DNA from: Chitinophaga eiseniae
Lineage (GTDB): Bacteria; Bacteroidota; Bacteroidia; Chitinophagales; Chitinophagaceae
Length of the DNA: 64,000 nt
NCBI RefSeq assembly: GCF_900167135.1
Contig: NZ_FUWZ01000006.1
Location: 496,001 to 560,000 of the forward strand
Direction: 5' to 3'
Position numbers and translations under genes: made by a program. Positions 1 through 8,050 of this stretch are shown piece by piece. Position 1 is the first letter of the stretch, and each line of letters begins with the position of its first letter. The notes below the pieces were generated by a model, which saw only the letters and a list, made by a program, of their open reading frames with translations, was not told where the DNA came from and searched no databases.

Positions 1-58
1 CTGATAGAGATTGGCTGTCGTCATCATAAGGTTACATAAATGTTTTGCCGGAGGCTGT

Positions 59-691
59 TTAGATCAGTTCGTGTTTGCGTGCATATGACAACAATGCCGT
101 AATGGAATTAACATTTACTTTTGCCATCATATTTCGCCTATGTGCTACAATGGTATGTTTACTAAGGTATGTTCGCTCTGCCGTTTGAGCAATGGATAAT
201 CCACTTGCAAAATATTGCAAAATCTCCATTTCCCTCGCTGAGAATGGCATCACGCTTTTTAAATTTGAATTCGTGTTAATTTCAGCTACTTCGGGACTGA
301 TATATTGTTCACCTCGGCCTATTATAGTCAGGCATTCAAGAACCGCATCAAATCCTGATGATTTACTGATAAGCCCGTTGGGACTATAGCTCAGAATATT
401 AGTGATGGCTGTTGGACTGGCTACAGAACTTACTATAATAACAGTAATACGTTTATTTAATCGTCTGGCTACATTGATAAGGGGGAGCGCATTTTGATTC
501 TTCAAATAATAATCGAGGAATAGATAAACAGGAACCCCGGAATGTTTCATCAGGAATTGAGTTAATTCCTGCTCCTCACAAAGCGTATGTACTGAACGAA
601 AAATTTCCAGCCGTTCAATCAACGCCGAAAAAGAGTCTGCAAACAAAAGGTGATCATCAAATACGATTGCTATCGCCTCCTTTTTTTTCAT
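59..691 (-). CDS. LuxR-type (NarL/FixJ) response regulator
   Basis: A 210-aa two-component response regulator. An N-terminal receiver domain (about residues 1-125) begins with a hydrophobic strand and an FDDH acidic pair, and the likely phospho-acceptor Asp lies near residue 60 in FLDYY. A C-terminal LuxR helix-turn-helix (about residues 145-205) carries the typical SAREMEIL start and a TIVAHRRNM recognition helix. It is expected to bind DNA when phosphorylated. It is transcribed away from the 78-aa gene and soluble histidine kinase that start 290 bp upstream, so that kinase is a plausible partner. The ATG follows an A/T-rich leader without a Shine-Dalgarno. Base composition is AT-rich compared with genes after 2.2 kb. 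The family call is firm; target and signal are unknown. Confidence 0.9.
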   Translation of the reverse strand: MKKKEAIAIVFDDHLLFADSFSALIERLEIFRSVHTLCEEQELTQFLMKHSGVPVYLFLDYYLKNQNALPLINVARRLNKRITVIIVSSVASPTAITNILSYSPNGLISKSSGFDAVLECLTIIGRGEQYISPEVAEINTNSNLKSVMPFSAREMEILQYFASGLSIAQTAERTYLSKHTIVAHRRNMMAKVNVNSITALLSYARKHELI

Positions 692-984
692 AAAAATCTT
701 CTATAAAGATCCGAATATAGCAAAAAAATGGGATTCGATACGGGGAGGATGAACGCAGGTATATATCAATATACTTACTACTGCTATATATAAAACTATC
801 TATTTCAGTGGTAGATAATAACATTTTTTTGCTATTTTTTCTAAATTCCATAGCATGTTATTGTCTTAAGGTATGGTCTTATACCTTGTTTTAGAAAGAA
901 GTGGATTAAGTTTGTAATCCTCAACACCCCTGTCATGGCAAGCAATTAGCTGCATACATAAAGTCATAAAATTTAATTTTCAGA

Positions 985-1221
985 ATGCGATTAGTAATTA
1001 AAAATGCCGAAACTGTTTGTATTACCCCTGCTTCACAACCAAGCCGACTAAATATAGACATTGCGGGAATAGAGCCTGAAGACTTCCTGCTCCAGATAAA
1101 TATAGATCAGGTCATAAGCTACTATGGCATAACAGAATTACTCGACACTATTGGTGAGCAGGAAATCAGGGTTCATCTTCTACATTCAGAAGGGCATCAC
1201 CCAATAGACGTAAAAATATAA
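985..1221 (+). CDS. Small hypothetical protein upstream of a kinase
   Basis: A 78-aa soluble protein with no signal peptide and no membrane segment; I do not recognise a family. It is acidic in the middle (GIEPEDFLL, LLDTIGEQEI), ends in a His-rich stretch (HSEGHHPIDV), and looks like a compact alpha/beta fold. The stop is 30 bp before the histidine kinase start, so the two are probably co-transcribed, which suggests a role with the kinase; that is inference. Base composition is AT-rich like the kinase. It is called a gene because the frame is open, starts with ATG after an AT-rich leader, and lies in operon position. Confidence 0.6.
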   Translation: MRLVIKNAETVCITPASQPSRLNIDIAGIEPEDFLLQINIDQVISYYGITELLDTIGEQEIRVHLLHSEGHHPIDVKI

Positions 1222-1251
1222 GATTAAAACAATTGTTTACATTATCCCATC

Positions 1252-1962
1252 ATGATGAGAAAAAAGAAAGATACTTCAGATAGCTTCAGTAAAATGCTGA
1301 TTTCAGTATTAGTACATGACCTCAGGCAACCATTTGCTACAATTCTCACGGCTGCGGACATGATCAAATATGCAGATCACCCTTTATCCGAAGAAGAATT
1401 GTATATGATCTTTGATCATATGCGTCATACAGCATCCAAAAGTATTAAGTTGCTCGACGGGCTGGTTTTTTGGATGAAATCCCAAAACAACGGTTATACC
1501 TGTCAATTACAATCATTACCCTTACGTGATCTGATCTACAACGCTAATGGGCTGTATATTCATGATCAGGCGAGTAAATCTATTATTATTTCCAATACTA
1601 TCCCAGAGCATCAACTTGTTTATGCAAATAAAGAAATGCTGCAGTTTATTAACAGAAATATTTTAAGTAATGCCACCAAATACTCCCCGCCAGGAGGAAT
1701 CATAAAAATATCATGCAGTGTTGAAGACAGTCAGATCACAGTTGCCTTTGCGGATCAGGGGATGGGGATTAGGGAAGAACAGCTTGAAAGGCTATTTAGT
1801 GTACAGGATACCAGAGTATTAGACAGCCATTATCTTCAGGGCGCCGGAATAGCTTTAAATATCTGCCAGGATATGATCTGGCAAATGGGAGGAAAATTAT
1901 GGGCGGAATCTGTATATGGTCATGGAGCCACTTTTTTCTATTCGTTACCGCTTCCGGCATAG
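1252..1962 (+). CDS. Soluble sensor histidine kinase (HisKA + HATPase_c)
   Basis: A 236-aa histidine kinase with no transmembrane segment or recognisable sensor domain. The dimerisation/phosphoacceptor helix lies near residues 15-75, with the H-box VHDLRQPFATI. The ATPase domain follows, with an N-box (NRNILSNATKYSP, about 137-150), a G1 box (DQGMGI) and a G2 box (GAGIALN). The protein ends right after the last ATPase strand (GHGATFFYSLPL). Signal input must therefore come from a partner, and the 78-aa protein 30 bp upstream is the obvious candidate. The divergent LuxR-type regulator at 59-691 is a plausible phosphotransfer partner. A second ATG three bases downstream is an equally good start. 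Confidence 0.9.
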   Translation: MMRKKKDTSDSFSKMLISVLVHDLRQPFATILTAADMIKYADHPLSEEELYMIFDHMRHTASKSIKLLDGLVFWMKSQNNGYTCQLQSLPLRDLIYNANGLYIHDQASKSIIISNTIPEHQLVYANKEMLQFINRNILSNATKYSPPGGIIKISCSVEDSQITVAFADQGMGIREEQLERLFSVQDTRVLDSHYLQGAGIALNICQDMIWQMGGKLWAESVYGHGATFFYSLPLPA

Positions 1963-2063
1963 TTACGTATTTACTTACGATCCAAACCCAGTATCCGACT
2001 TATTCGATGAAACAATTAGATACAGGCAGACAAAAGAGACTGTCAAACGCTCAACTAAAAAAC

Positions 2064-2088
2064 AAAACCTGCGACCAGCGCAGGTTTT
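2064..2088. terminator. Bidirectional Rho-independent terminator
   Basis: A perfect 10-bp stem (AAAACCTGCG / CGCAGGTTTT) around a 5-nt loop. The A/T ends give a T-tract in either direction. It sits between the kinase stop (1962, plus strand) and the 3' end of tRNA-Lys (2101, minus strand), so it can end both transcripts. The same stem recurs at 55587-55611. Confidence 0.85.
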
Positions 2089-2100
2089 AAAAGTTGTCTG

Positions 2101-2173
2101 TGATCCCGCTGGGACTCGAACCCAGGGCCCATACATTAAAAGTGTATTGCTCTACCAACTGAGCTACGGAATC
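2101..2173 (-). tRNA. tRNA-Lys (anticodon TTT)
   Basis: A 73-nt cloverleaf read on the minus strand. The 7-bp acceptor stem pairs GATTCCG with CGGGATC (one T-G pair), with discriminator A. The D-arm contains AGCTCAGTTGGTAGAGC. The anticodon stem ATACA/TGTAT encloses the loop CTTTTAA, giving anticodon TTT (Lys). The T-arm contains GGGTTCGAGTCCC. CCA is not encoded: the bases after the discriminator read CAG. The terminator at 2064-2088 follows and a consensus promoter precedes it. Confidence 0.97.
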
Positions 2174-2195
2174 ATTCCCTTTTTCGAAGGGAGTG

Positions 2196-2226
2196 CAAAG
2201 ATAGAAAATTATTTTTTCCAACCAAA
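2196..2226 (-). promoter_or_regulatory. Consensus Bacteroidota promoter of tRNA-Lys
   Basis: On the minus strand: TTTG (2226-2223), a 19-nt spacer, then TATCTTTG (2203-2196), an exact match to the Bacteroidota -33/-7 consensus TTTG-N19-TAnnTTTG. The -7 box ends 22 nt before the tRNA 5' end. It is the best promoter match in the window and supports the phylum assignment. Confidence 0.85.
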
Positions 2227-2264
2227 TATGTAAGCAGATATTTTACAAGTACTTACTAAAAATA

Positions 2265-2978
2265 TTACGCCTCCTCTTCTTCTTCCTCCATCGCTTTCAC
2301 TGCTTTCTCCGGAAACAACGTTCCCATATTCTCAAAACGCGTATTCAGGTGCAGCCGCATAGCGGTGCGAAAAGCGTCTGCCGTGCCGCATTTCAGGATT
2401 TCCAACAGCGACTCATGAGAGATGATCTGCTTCACTTTCCAGTCTTTGCGCCGGGGCGCATAAGTGGCAAAGAGCGTATTCAGAAGGTTCTGAAAAGCGT
2501 AGAGCGATTTGTTGCCCGACATTTTATACAAGGTACTATGAAAACGTATATCCAGTTTCGTTAGTTGCTCCGAATCCGCGGTCATGTTTTCTTCTTCTAT
2601 GATGCGCTGCAGGTCATTGAGATACCGTTCCTCTTTATGCAGAAAAAGAAAATCGGCCATCCCTATTTCCAGCATCAGGCGCACTTCGTAGAGGTCCTTC
2701 AGGGAGTCTTTGTCGAGCGTACCGGAAGAGAGGATGGTCTTAAAGCCATAGAATATATTCGGGGAGGTGAGTACCGTGCCGCGCTTGCGTTTTGTTTCGA
2801 TGAAGCCCAGGATACGCAGCCGGCTTAGTGCTTCGCGCAGTACCACACGGCTTACGCCCAGTATTTCTGCCAGTTCATTTTCTTTAGGCAGTGCATCTCC
2901 CAGCTGGTAGCCTTTCTCAGAGATATACTTGAGTATTTTCCTTTCGATCTGCTCCGCCAGGGTGAGTTCCTTTTGCAT
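2265..2978 (-). CDS. FadR-type GntR regulator with FCD domain, likely nan regulator
   Basis: A 237-aa transcription factor. The N-terminal winged helix (about residues 8-75) has the GntR signature LPKENELAEILGVSRVVLREAL followed by the wing IETKRKRGTV. The C-terminal all-helical FCD ligand domain (about 90-215) carries the expected ligand/metal residues in LDIRFHSTLY and the late HLNTRF histidine. It ends in an unusual Glu-rich tail. It is divergent from the SusC-led sialic acid operon, which starts 285 bp away, so it most likely represses that operon and releases it on binding sialic acid or a catabolite, as NanR does in other bacteria. That role is inferred from position. The intergenic region carries three candidate operators. 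Confidence 0.88.
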   Translation of the reverse strand: MQKELTLAEQIERKILKYISEKGYQLGDALPKENELAEILGVSRVVLREALSRLRILGFIETKRKRGTVLTSPNIFYGFKTILSSGTLDKDSLKDLYEVRLMLEIGMADFLFLHKEERYLNDLQRIIEEENMTADSEQLTKLDIRFHSTLYKMSGNKSLYAFQNLLNTLFATYAPRRKDWKVKQIISHESLLEILKCGTADAFRTAMRLHLNTRFENMGTLFPEKAVKAMEEEEEEA

Positions 2979-2984
2979 CGATTA

Positions 2985-3162
2985 AGTAGTATTTATTGTT
3001 TTTAATTGATCTTAAAAATAACCTTTTTGCTGATTCACAGACAATTTTCTACCAATAAAGGTATAAATTCGAATTAATATGTACTACAAATAAATTAATT
3101 TATATACTTTTAGAGCGAATTAAAGCCAATATACCGCTTGTTTTTCAGCTTTAAGTACTACA
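2985..3162. promoter_or_regulatory. Three candidate operators for the GntR regulator
   Basis: Three copies of a palindromic GTAnTAC-type core: AGTAGTATT at 2985-2993 (imperfect), TGTACTACA at 3080-3088 (perfect TGTA-n-TACA), and AGTACTACA at 3154-3162. Their centres are 95 and 74 bp apart, close to 9 and 7 helical turns, so all three face the same side of the DNA. FadR-subfamily regulators typically bind short palindromes of this kind. The middle site falls where the -33 box of the candidate operon promoter would lie, which suits repression. Confidence 0.5.
3105..3112 (+). promoter_or_regulatory. Candidate -7 box of the sialic acid operon
   Basis: TACTTTTA matches TAnnTTTG at all but the last base. 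It lies about 150 bp before the susC start, and no good TTTG is seen at the expected -33 position. A start site near 3120 would give a leader of about 145 nt. Weak on its own, but well placed relative to the operator at 3080-3088. Confidence 0.3.
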
Positions 3163-3263
3163 TATTACAAGAGAATGCCAGAAATATCCTTTTTGCCTTC
3201 CCTGCTGCAGCATATGTATTACCTAAAAGAAAACAGCCAACCAACATCTAAATATTCACGGTT

Positions 3264-6200
3264 ATGAAAAAACAACATCTACCACGCTTACACTGGCCGG
3301 GGAGCTGGTTACTGGTAGCCCTTACCTGGTTTTCTTTCTTACCGGTATCGGCAAGACAACAACCACCACAGGAATCTCCTGCCAGTAAAAATATACCCGT
3401 CACCGGTAGGGTCACCGACGCTGCCAACCGCCCCATGCCCGGCGTGACCGTCCTCCAGAAAGGCACGCAGAACGGCGTTATCACCGACGCAACAGGCAGC
3501 TACCGCCTGCAAGTTCCCGCCAATGCCACCCTCGTGTTCAGCATCATCGGCATGGACACCCGCGAAATGCCGGTCAACAACCGCTCTCAGCTATCAGTAT
3601 CCCTGAGCGAGAAATCCACGTCACTTAACGAAGTCGTGGCCATCGGCTATGGTAAACAGTCCCGCGCCACACTCACCACCGCCATCTCCCGCGTCAACTC
3701 CAAAGAGTTTGAACACGCACCCGGACAAAACCCGCTGCTGCAAATGCAAGGCAAAGTACCAGGCCTTACCCTGCAGGTCAACAGCGGCCAGCCCGGCGCA
3801 GATCCGCAGATATTCCTCCGCGGCGGCACCACCACCTCACCGGAAAGAGACGCCCCCCTCCTCATTATAGACGGCATGGTATCCCAGGGTATGCGCAGCA
3901 TCTCCGACATCAACACCGACGATATAGAATCTGTACAGGTACTCAAAGACGCCGCTTCCACCGCCATCTATGGCGCACGCGCAGCCAACGGCATCATCAT
4001 CATCAAAACAAAATCCGGCAAAGCCGGTAAACCACGCGTCAGCTTCGGTTTTAACTATGGCCTGGAACAACAGGCACAGCAATACAAGTTCCTCAGTGCC
4101 CGCGATTACATCTACGTAAGCCGTAAGAACACCATGGACTACAATAAAACCAATCCGGACTTCTACCTTACCGGCGGCCGCTACGGCATGTCTACCGGTA
4201 ATCCGCGTAACTCCAAAAATACCCTGGAATTCCTCGACACCTATATACAAAACTACGGTCAGGCCTATGTGGACCACCTCCTGCAGGAAGAAGGCTGGGA
4301 AACCATGCCAGACCCGGTCACCGGAAAACAACTCCTCTTTAAAGGCACCGACTACCAGGACATCACCTTCAACAACGGCAACAAAAAACAATACGACGTC
4401 AGCGTCAGCGGCGGCAGCGATAAAGGGACCTACTACCTCGGCCTCGGTCACACCAACCAGGACGGTATCATCGCCGGCACCTTCTATAAAAACTACAACG
4501 GCCTGTTTAACGGCACTTATAAACTGAGCGACAAATGGACACTCAACACCAACATGAGTTACCAGGTGCGTTATTCCAATTCACCCAATAACGACAACAA
4601 CGTGTTGAGCCGCTCCGTCACGATGCCGCCCACCTACCGTCTCTATTATGAAGATGGCAAACCGGCGCCCGGCGAAGGCATCGCCTCCTTCCGCAGCCGC
4701 CTGCACGAAATCTATTACAAGGAACGTTACACCGATATCAAAGTATACCGCACCACCTTCCAGCTGGGCGCCGATTGGGACATCCTGCCGGGACTGCGCT
4801 TCTCCCCTTCCTTCGCCTACTTCACCACAGAAGGAAAAGAAAATAAATTCGAAGCGTTCAACGAAACAAACCCCAACAGGAACGCCTCCGCAGCACATAA
4901 CCTCAACAGGCATACGCAGGCGGATGCGGTGCTCAACTACGATAAAACCATCAGCCACCACCATCACTTTAATGTCATGGCCGGCACCAGCTACATCAAC
5001 GACTACGACTACAACATGAGCGGCAGCGGCTACGGCGCCCCGAATGACAACATTCCCACACTCAACGCCACCAAGGTGGAAACACAACGTACCTCCACTA
5101 CCGAATCCACAGAAATACTGATGAGTTACTTCGGCAGGGTGAACTACGACTTCGACAACAAATACCTGTTCTCCGCCAGCCTCCGCAGCGACGGCTCCTC
5201 CCGCTTCTCCGACAATCACCGCTGGGCCGCCTTCCCCGGCGTATCCGCCGGATGGAACCTGCACCGCGAAAATTTCTGGGAACCGTTGCAATCGGTCGTT
5301 TCCCTCTTTAAAATCAGGGGCAGCTGGGGCCAGGCAGGCAACAACAGCCTCTCTATCTTCGACTCGCAAGGCCAGTACAGCACCTCGCTCAGCAGCAACC
5401 TGCTCAGCTATATGGGCAACACCGGCATCCTCAACACCGTTCTTCCCAACAACGACCTGGTATGGGAAACCACCACCTCCGTGGATGCCGGTCTGGATAT
5501 CGGTTTGCTGAAAGACCGCATCACCATCCTGCTGGATTTCTACAATAAAATAACCGACAACCGGCTGTTCGACAAACCGCTGGACGCCACCACCGGCTTC
5601 AGCAAAATCCGCAGCAATTATGGCACCATCCGCAACCGCGGCATCGAGGTGGAACTAAACGCCACGCCCGTCAAATCAAAGAACTTCACCTGGAACACCG
5701 GCATCACCTTCGCCTTTAACCGTAGTACAGTGGTGTCCCTCCCCGGTAACGGCGAGGCTAAGAACCGGATCGGCGGTAACTACATCTTCGATCCAAACTC
5801 CGGCCAGTACGTAAAAGCAGGCGGCCTCGCAGAAGGTGAACGTTTCGGCGGCCGCTGGGCCTACCAGCTCGATGGCGTATACTCCACCGATAAAGACGCC
5901 GCCAGCGCGCCCTACGACGTGGAAGCCAACGGCCGTAAAAAATCCGGCGGCGATGCCATCTGGCACGACTTCGACAAGAATGACACCATCGACTACCGCG
6001 ATATGTCGTTCATGGGTTACATCCGCCCGGATAAACAGGGCGCTATCGTTAACACGCTCACCTACAAAGGCATCAGCCTCCGCATCGTGGCAGACTATGC
6101 CCTCGGACATGTGATAGACAACGGTTTCAGAGGAAAAGCCAACGGCAGCTCCCGCAACAATAACCAGGCGCTCACCGACGTCATCAGCGACGATATCTGG

Positions 6201-6563
6201 AAACAACAGGGCGACCAGGCCAGCATCCCGAAATACACCGTGCAAAGCGATTATGATTACAACTTCAAAAACCATAACCGCGCGGCCAACGGGCTGGGCA
6301 ACGACGGTACCGCCAGCAACAACTCCCTCTACTATAAAAAAGGCGATTACCTCGCACTCCGCGAAATATCTCTCAGCTACAGCATCCGCGCCGCCCTGCT
6401 GCAAAAAGCCAGCATCAGCAGCATAGACGTGTTCGGCGGTGTCTACAACATCTGCTACTTCACCAAATACGACGGACTGTCGCCCGAAGTGTTCACCGGC
6501 GTAGATCCGGGCCTCTACCCACGCCCCCGTCAATACAATCTCGGTGTAAAAGTCAATTTCTAA
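3264..6563 (+). CDS. SusC/RagA-type TonB-dependent outer membrane transporter
   Basis: A 1,099-aa SusC-family barrel. The N-terminal signal peptide ends near VSARQQ. A carboxypeptidase-like regulatory domain follows (from about residue 47, VTGRVTDAANRPMPGV). Then come the plug (about 120-250) with the SusC signature LLIIDGM near residue 200 and IYGARAANGIIIIKTK near 240, and a long 22-strand-type barrel ending in an aromatic C-terminus (GVKVNF). It should import glycan fragments across the outer membrane using TonB energy, with the SusD protein 16 bp downstream as lid. The downstream sialidases and lyase point to sialylated glycans or free sialic acid as substrate; that is inference. It is the first gene of the operon, and a 145-nt leader is likely. 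Confidence 0.95.
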   Translation: MKKQHLPRLHWPGSWLLVALTWFSFLPVSARQQPPQESPASKNIPVTGRVTDAANRPMPGVTVLQKGTQNGVITDATGSYRLQVPANATLVFSIIGMDTREMPVNNRSQLSVSLSEKSTSLNEVVAIGYGKQSRATLTTAISRVNSKEFEHAPGQNPLLQMQGKVPGLTLQVNSGQPGADPQIFLRGGTTTSPERDAPLLIIDGMVSQGMRSISDINTDDIESVQVLKDAASTAIYGARAANGIIIIKTKSGKAGKPRVSFGFNYGLEQQAQQYKFLSARDYIYVSRKNTMDYNKTNPDFYLTGGRYGMSTGNPRNSKNTLEFLDTYIQNYGQAYVDHLLQEEGWETMPDPVTGKQLLFKGTDYQDITFNNGNKKQYDVSVSGGSDKGTYYLGLGHTNQDGIIAGTFYKNYNGLFNGTYKLSDKWTLNTNMSYQVRYSNSPNNDNNVLSRSVTMPPTYRLYYEDGKPAPGEGIASFRSRLHEIYYKERYTDIKVYRTTFQLGADWDILPGLRFSPSFAYFTTEGKENKFEAFNETNPNRNASAAHNLNRHTQADAVLNYDKTISHHHHFNVMAGTSYINDYDYNMSGSGYGAPNDNIPTLNATKVETQRTSTTESTEILMSYFGRVNYDFDNKYLFSASLRSDGSSRFSDNHRWAAFPGVSAGWNLHRENFWEPLQSVVSLFKIRGSWGQAGNNSLSIFDSQGQYSTSLSSNLLSYMGNTGILNTVLPNNDLVWETTTSVDAGLDIGLLKDRITILLDFYNKITDNRLFDKPLDATTGFSKIRSNYGTIRNRGIEVELNATPVKSKNFTWNTGITFAFNRSTVVSLPGNGEAKNRIGGNYIFDPNSGQYVKAGGLAEGERFGGRWAYQLDGVYSTDKDAASAPYDVEANGRKKSGGDAIWHDFDKNDTIDYRDMSFMGYIRPDKQGAIVNTLTYKGISLRIVADYALGHVIDNGFRGKANGSSRNNNQALTDVISDDIWKQQGDQASIPKYTVQSDYDYNFKNHNRAANGLGNDGTASNNSLYYKKGDYLALREISLSYSIRAALLQKASISSIDVFGGVYNICYFTKYDGLSPEVFTGVDPGLYPRPRQYNLGVKVNF

Positions 6564-6579
6564 CCGCAATACCACGATC

Positions 6580-8040
6580 ATGAATAAACGTTTTATCATA
6601 TACAGCTGCCTGATCGCTTTACTGCCTTCGTTTGCCTGCAACAAAGTGCTGGAGGTAAAAACCGTGTCAGACATCACCAATGCCAGCTACTGGAAATCTC
6701 CCGGCGACGTGACCGGCTACCTCACAGGCATCTATGCCCTGCTGCGTGGCACCGTCAACGGTAAAAACTACTTCAATACTACCTATTACATGGAGGACCG
6801 CAGCGATGCCTTTATCGCCGGACTCGAAGGCGGTATGTCCACCGCCTGGCAACAAAACCTTAACAGCGCCAATGCACCCAACTGGCTCAATTACTACAAT
6901 ATCATCTATCACTGCAACCTCCTGCTGAAAAACGCGCCGGGCATCAACTTCCCCAACAGCACCGACCGTGACCGCGCCATGGCGGAGACCTATTTTATCC
7001 GCGCCTATAGCTATTTCTGGCTGGTACGCTCCTGGGGAGACGTACCCCTCATGCTGGAGCCGGTGGCCAGCAGCAATCAGCAACAACCTGCCCGGGCTGC
7101 CGCCACAGAGATCATGTCCCAGATATTAAAAGACATCGATGCAGCTATCGCGCTCTTTCCCGAAGGCGCTTTTGTCAGCAAAAGCAGGGTCTCCAAACCA
7201 GCTGCCTTCACACTGAAAGCGGACGCCCTGCTATGGAAAACGAAAGTCCTCAAAGGCAGCGACGCTGACCTGCAGGAAGCCCTCACTGCGCTGCAGCAGG
7301 TAGAAAACACCCCGGGCCTCACCCTGCTGGATAACTTCGCCGCTGTATTCGCCACCAACAACCGGGCAAATGCAGAAATCATTTTTTCTGTTTATTTTAA
7401 GAAAGATGAAAGAAGCGATATGTACGGCAGCCAGCTGAAACCACGGGACATCTTTGTACAGGACGCTATCAATAAAGGAGACATCGCAGCGGCCAGGAAC
7501 GGCGCCCGCAGCCAGTATATGCCCAGTCCGAAGTTCGAATCCATGTTCACCGACGCGGCTGATAAAAGGAAGAATGTCTCCTTCATCAAAGCCATCGGTC
7601 CCAACAATAAGCTGATTGGCGTATTTGACAATAAGTTCAGAGGCACTAAAGACACCGATTGGTTCTATGATGCGGATATCGTTATCTACCGCTTTGCGGA
7701 AATATTCCTGCTGAAAGCGGAAGCGCTGGCAGCACTGGGCCGTGTGCCCGACGCCGTTGCAGCGCTCAACCGGACCCGCCTCCGGGCCGGCATCGGAAAC
7801 TATACCGGTCCTATGGACAAAACCAGCGTGGAGAAAGAGATACTGAACGAACGTTTCCGCGAACTGTGGCTGGAACAGAAACGATGGCCCGACCTGCTGC
7901 GTTTTCACTATGCAGGCACCATCAACGTATATACGGAAGTGCCTAATCTCAACGGAAAAAAAGTACCGTTGTATTTTCCCATCCCGAAAACACAGATCGA
8001 TCTGAATCCAAACCTGAAACAAACTGCCGGCTACCAATAA
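6580..8040 (+). CDS. SusD/RagB-type glycan-binding outer membrane lipoprotein
   Basis: A 486-aa surface lipoprotein. The signal peptide ends with a lipobox (LPSFAC, Cys about residue 20). The body is the alpha-helical SusD fold with TPR-like repeats: an N-terminal segment with ASYWKSPGDVTGYLTGIYALL, a central AETYFIRAYSYFWLVRSWGDVPL motif typical of the family, and a C-terminal region with ILNERFRELWLEQKRWPDLLRF. SusD proteins cap the SusC pore and capture substrate. Only 16 bp separate it from susC and 10 bp from the first sialidase, so co-transcription is near certain. The predicted ligand is a sialylated glycan, from context only. Confidence 0.95.
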   Translation: MNKRFIIYSCLIALLPSFACNKVLEVKTVSDITNASYWKSPGDVTGYLTGIYALLRGTVNGKNYFNTTYYMEDRSDAFIAGLEGGMSTAWQQNLNSANAPNWLNYYNIIYHCNLLLKNAPGINFPNSTDRDRAMAETYFIRAYSYFWLVRSWGDVPLMLEPVASSNQQQPARAAATEIMSQILKDIDAAIALFPEGAFVSKSRVSKPAAFTLKADALLWKTKVLKGSDADLQEALTALQQVENTPGLTLLDNFAAVFATNNRANAEIIFSVYFKKDERSDMYGSQLKPRDIFVQDAINKGDIAAARNGARSQYMPSPKFESMFTDAADKRKNVSFIKAIGPNNKLIGVFDNKFRGTKDTDWFYDADIVIYRFAEIFLLKAEALAALGRVPDAVAALNRTRLRAGIGNYTGPMDKTSVEKEILNERFRELWLEQKRWPDLLRFHYAGTINVYTEVPNLNGKKVPLYFPIPKTQIDLNPNLKQTAGYQ

Positions 8041-8050
8041 ACAGCACATC

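Noticed and set aside
657..851. A 64-codon frame upstream of the first response regulator
   Set aside because: Its sequence is low-complexity AT-rich text overlapping the start of a clear gene; it looks non-coding.
3649..6680. Long open frames on both strands within the susC gene
   Set aside because: They lack family motifs, are rich in Ala, Val and Thr runs typical of the alternate frames of GC-rich coding DNA, and overlap a clear SusC gene.
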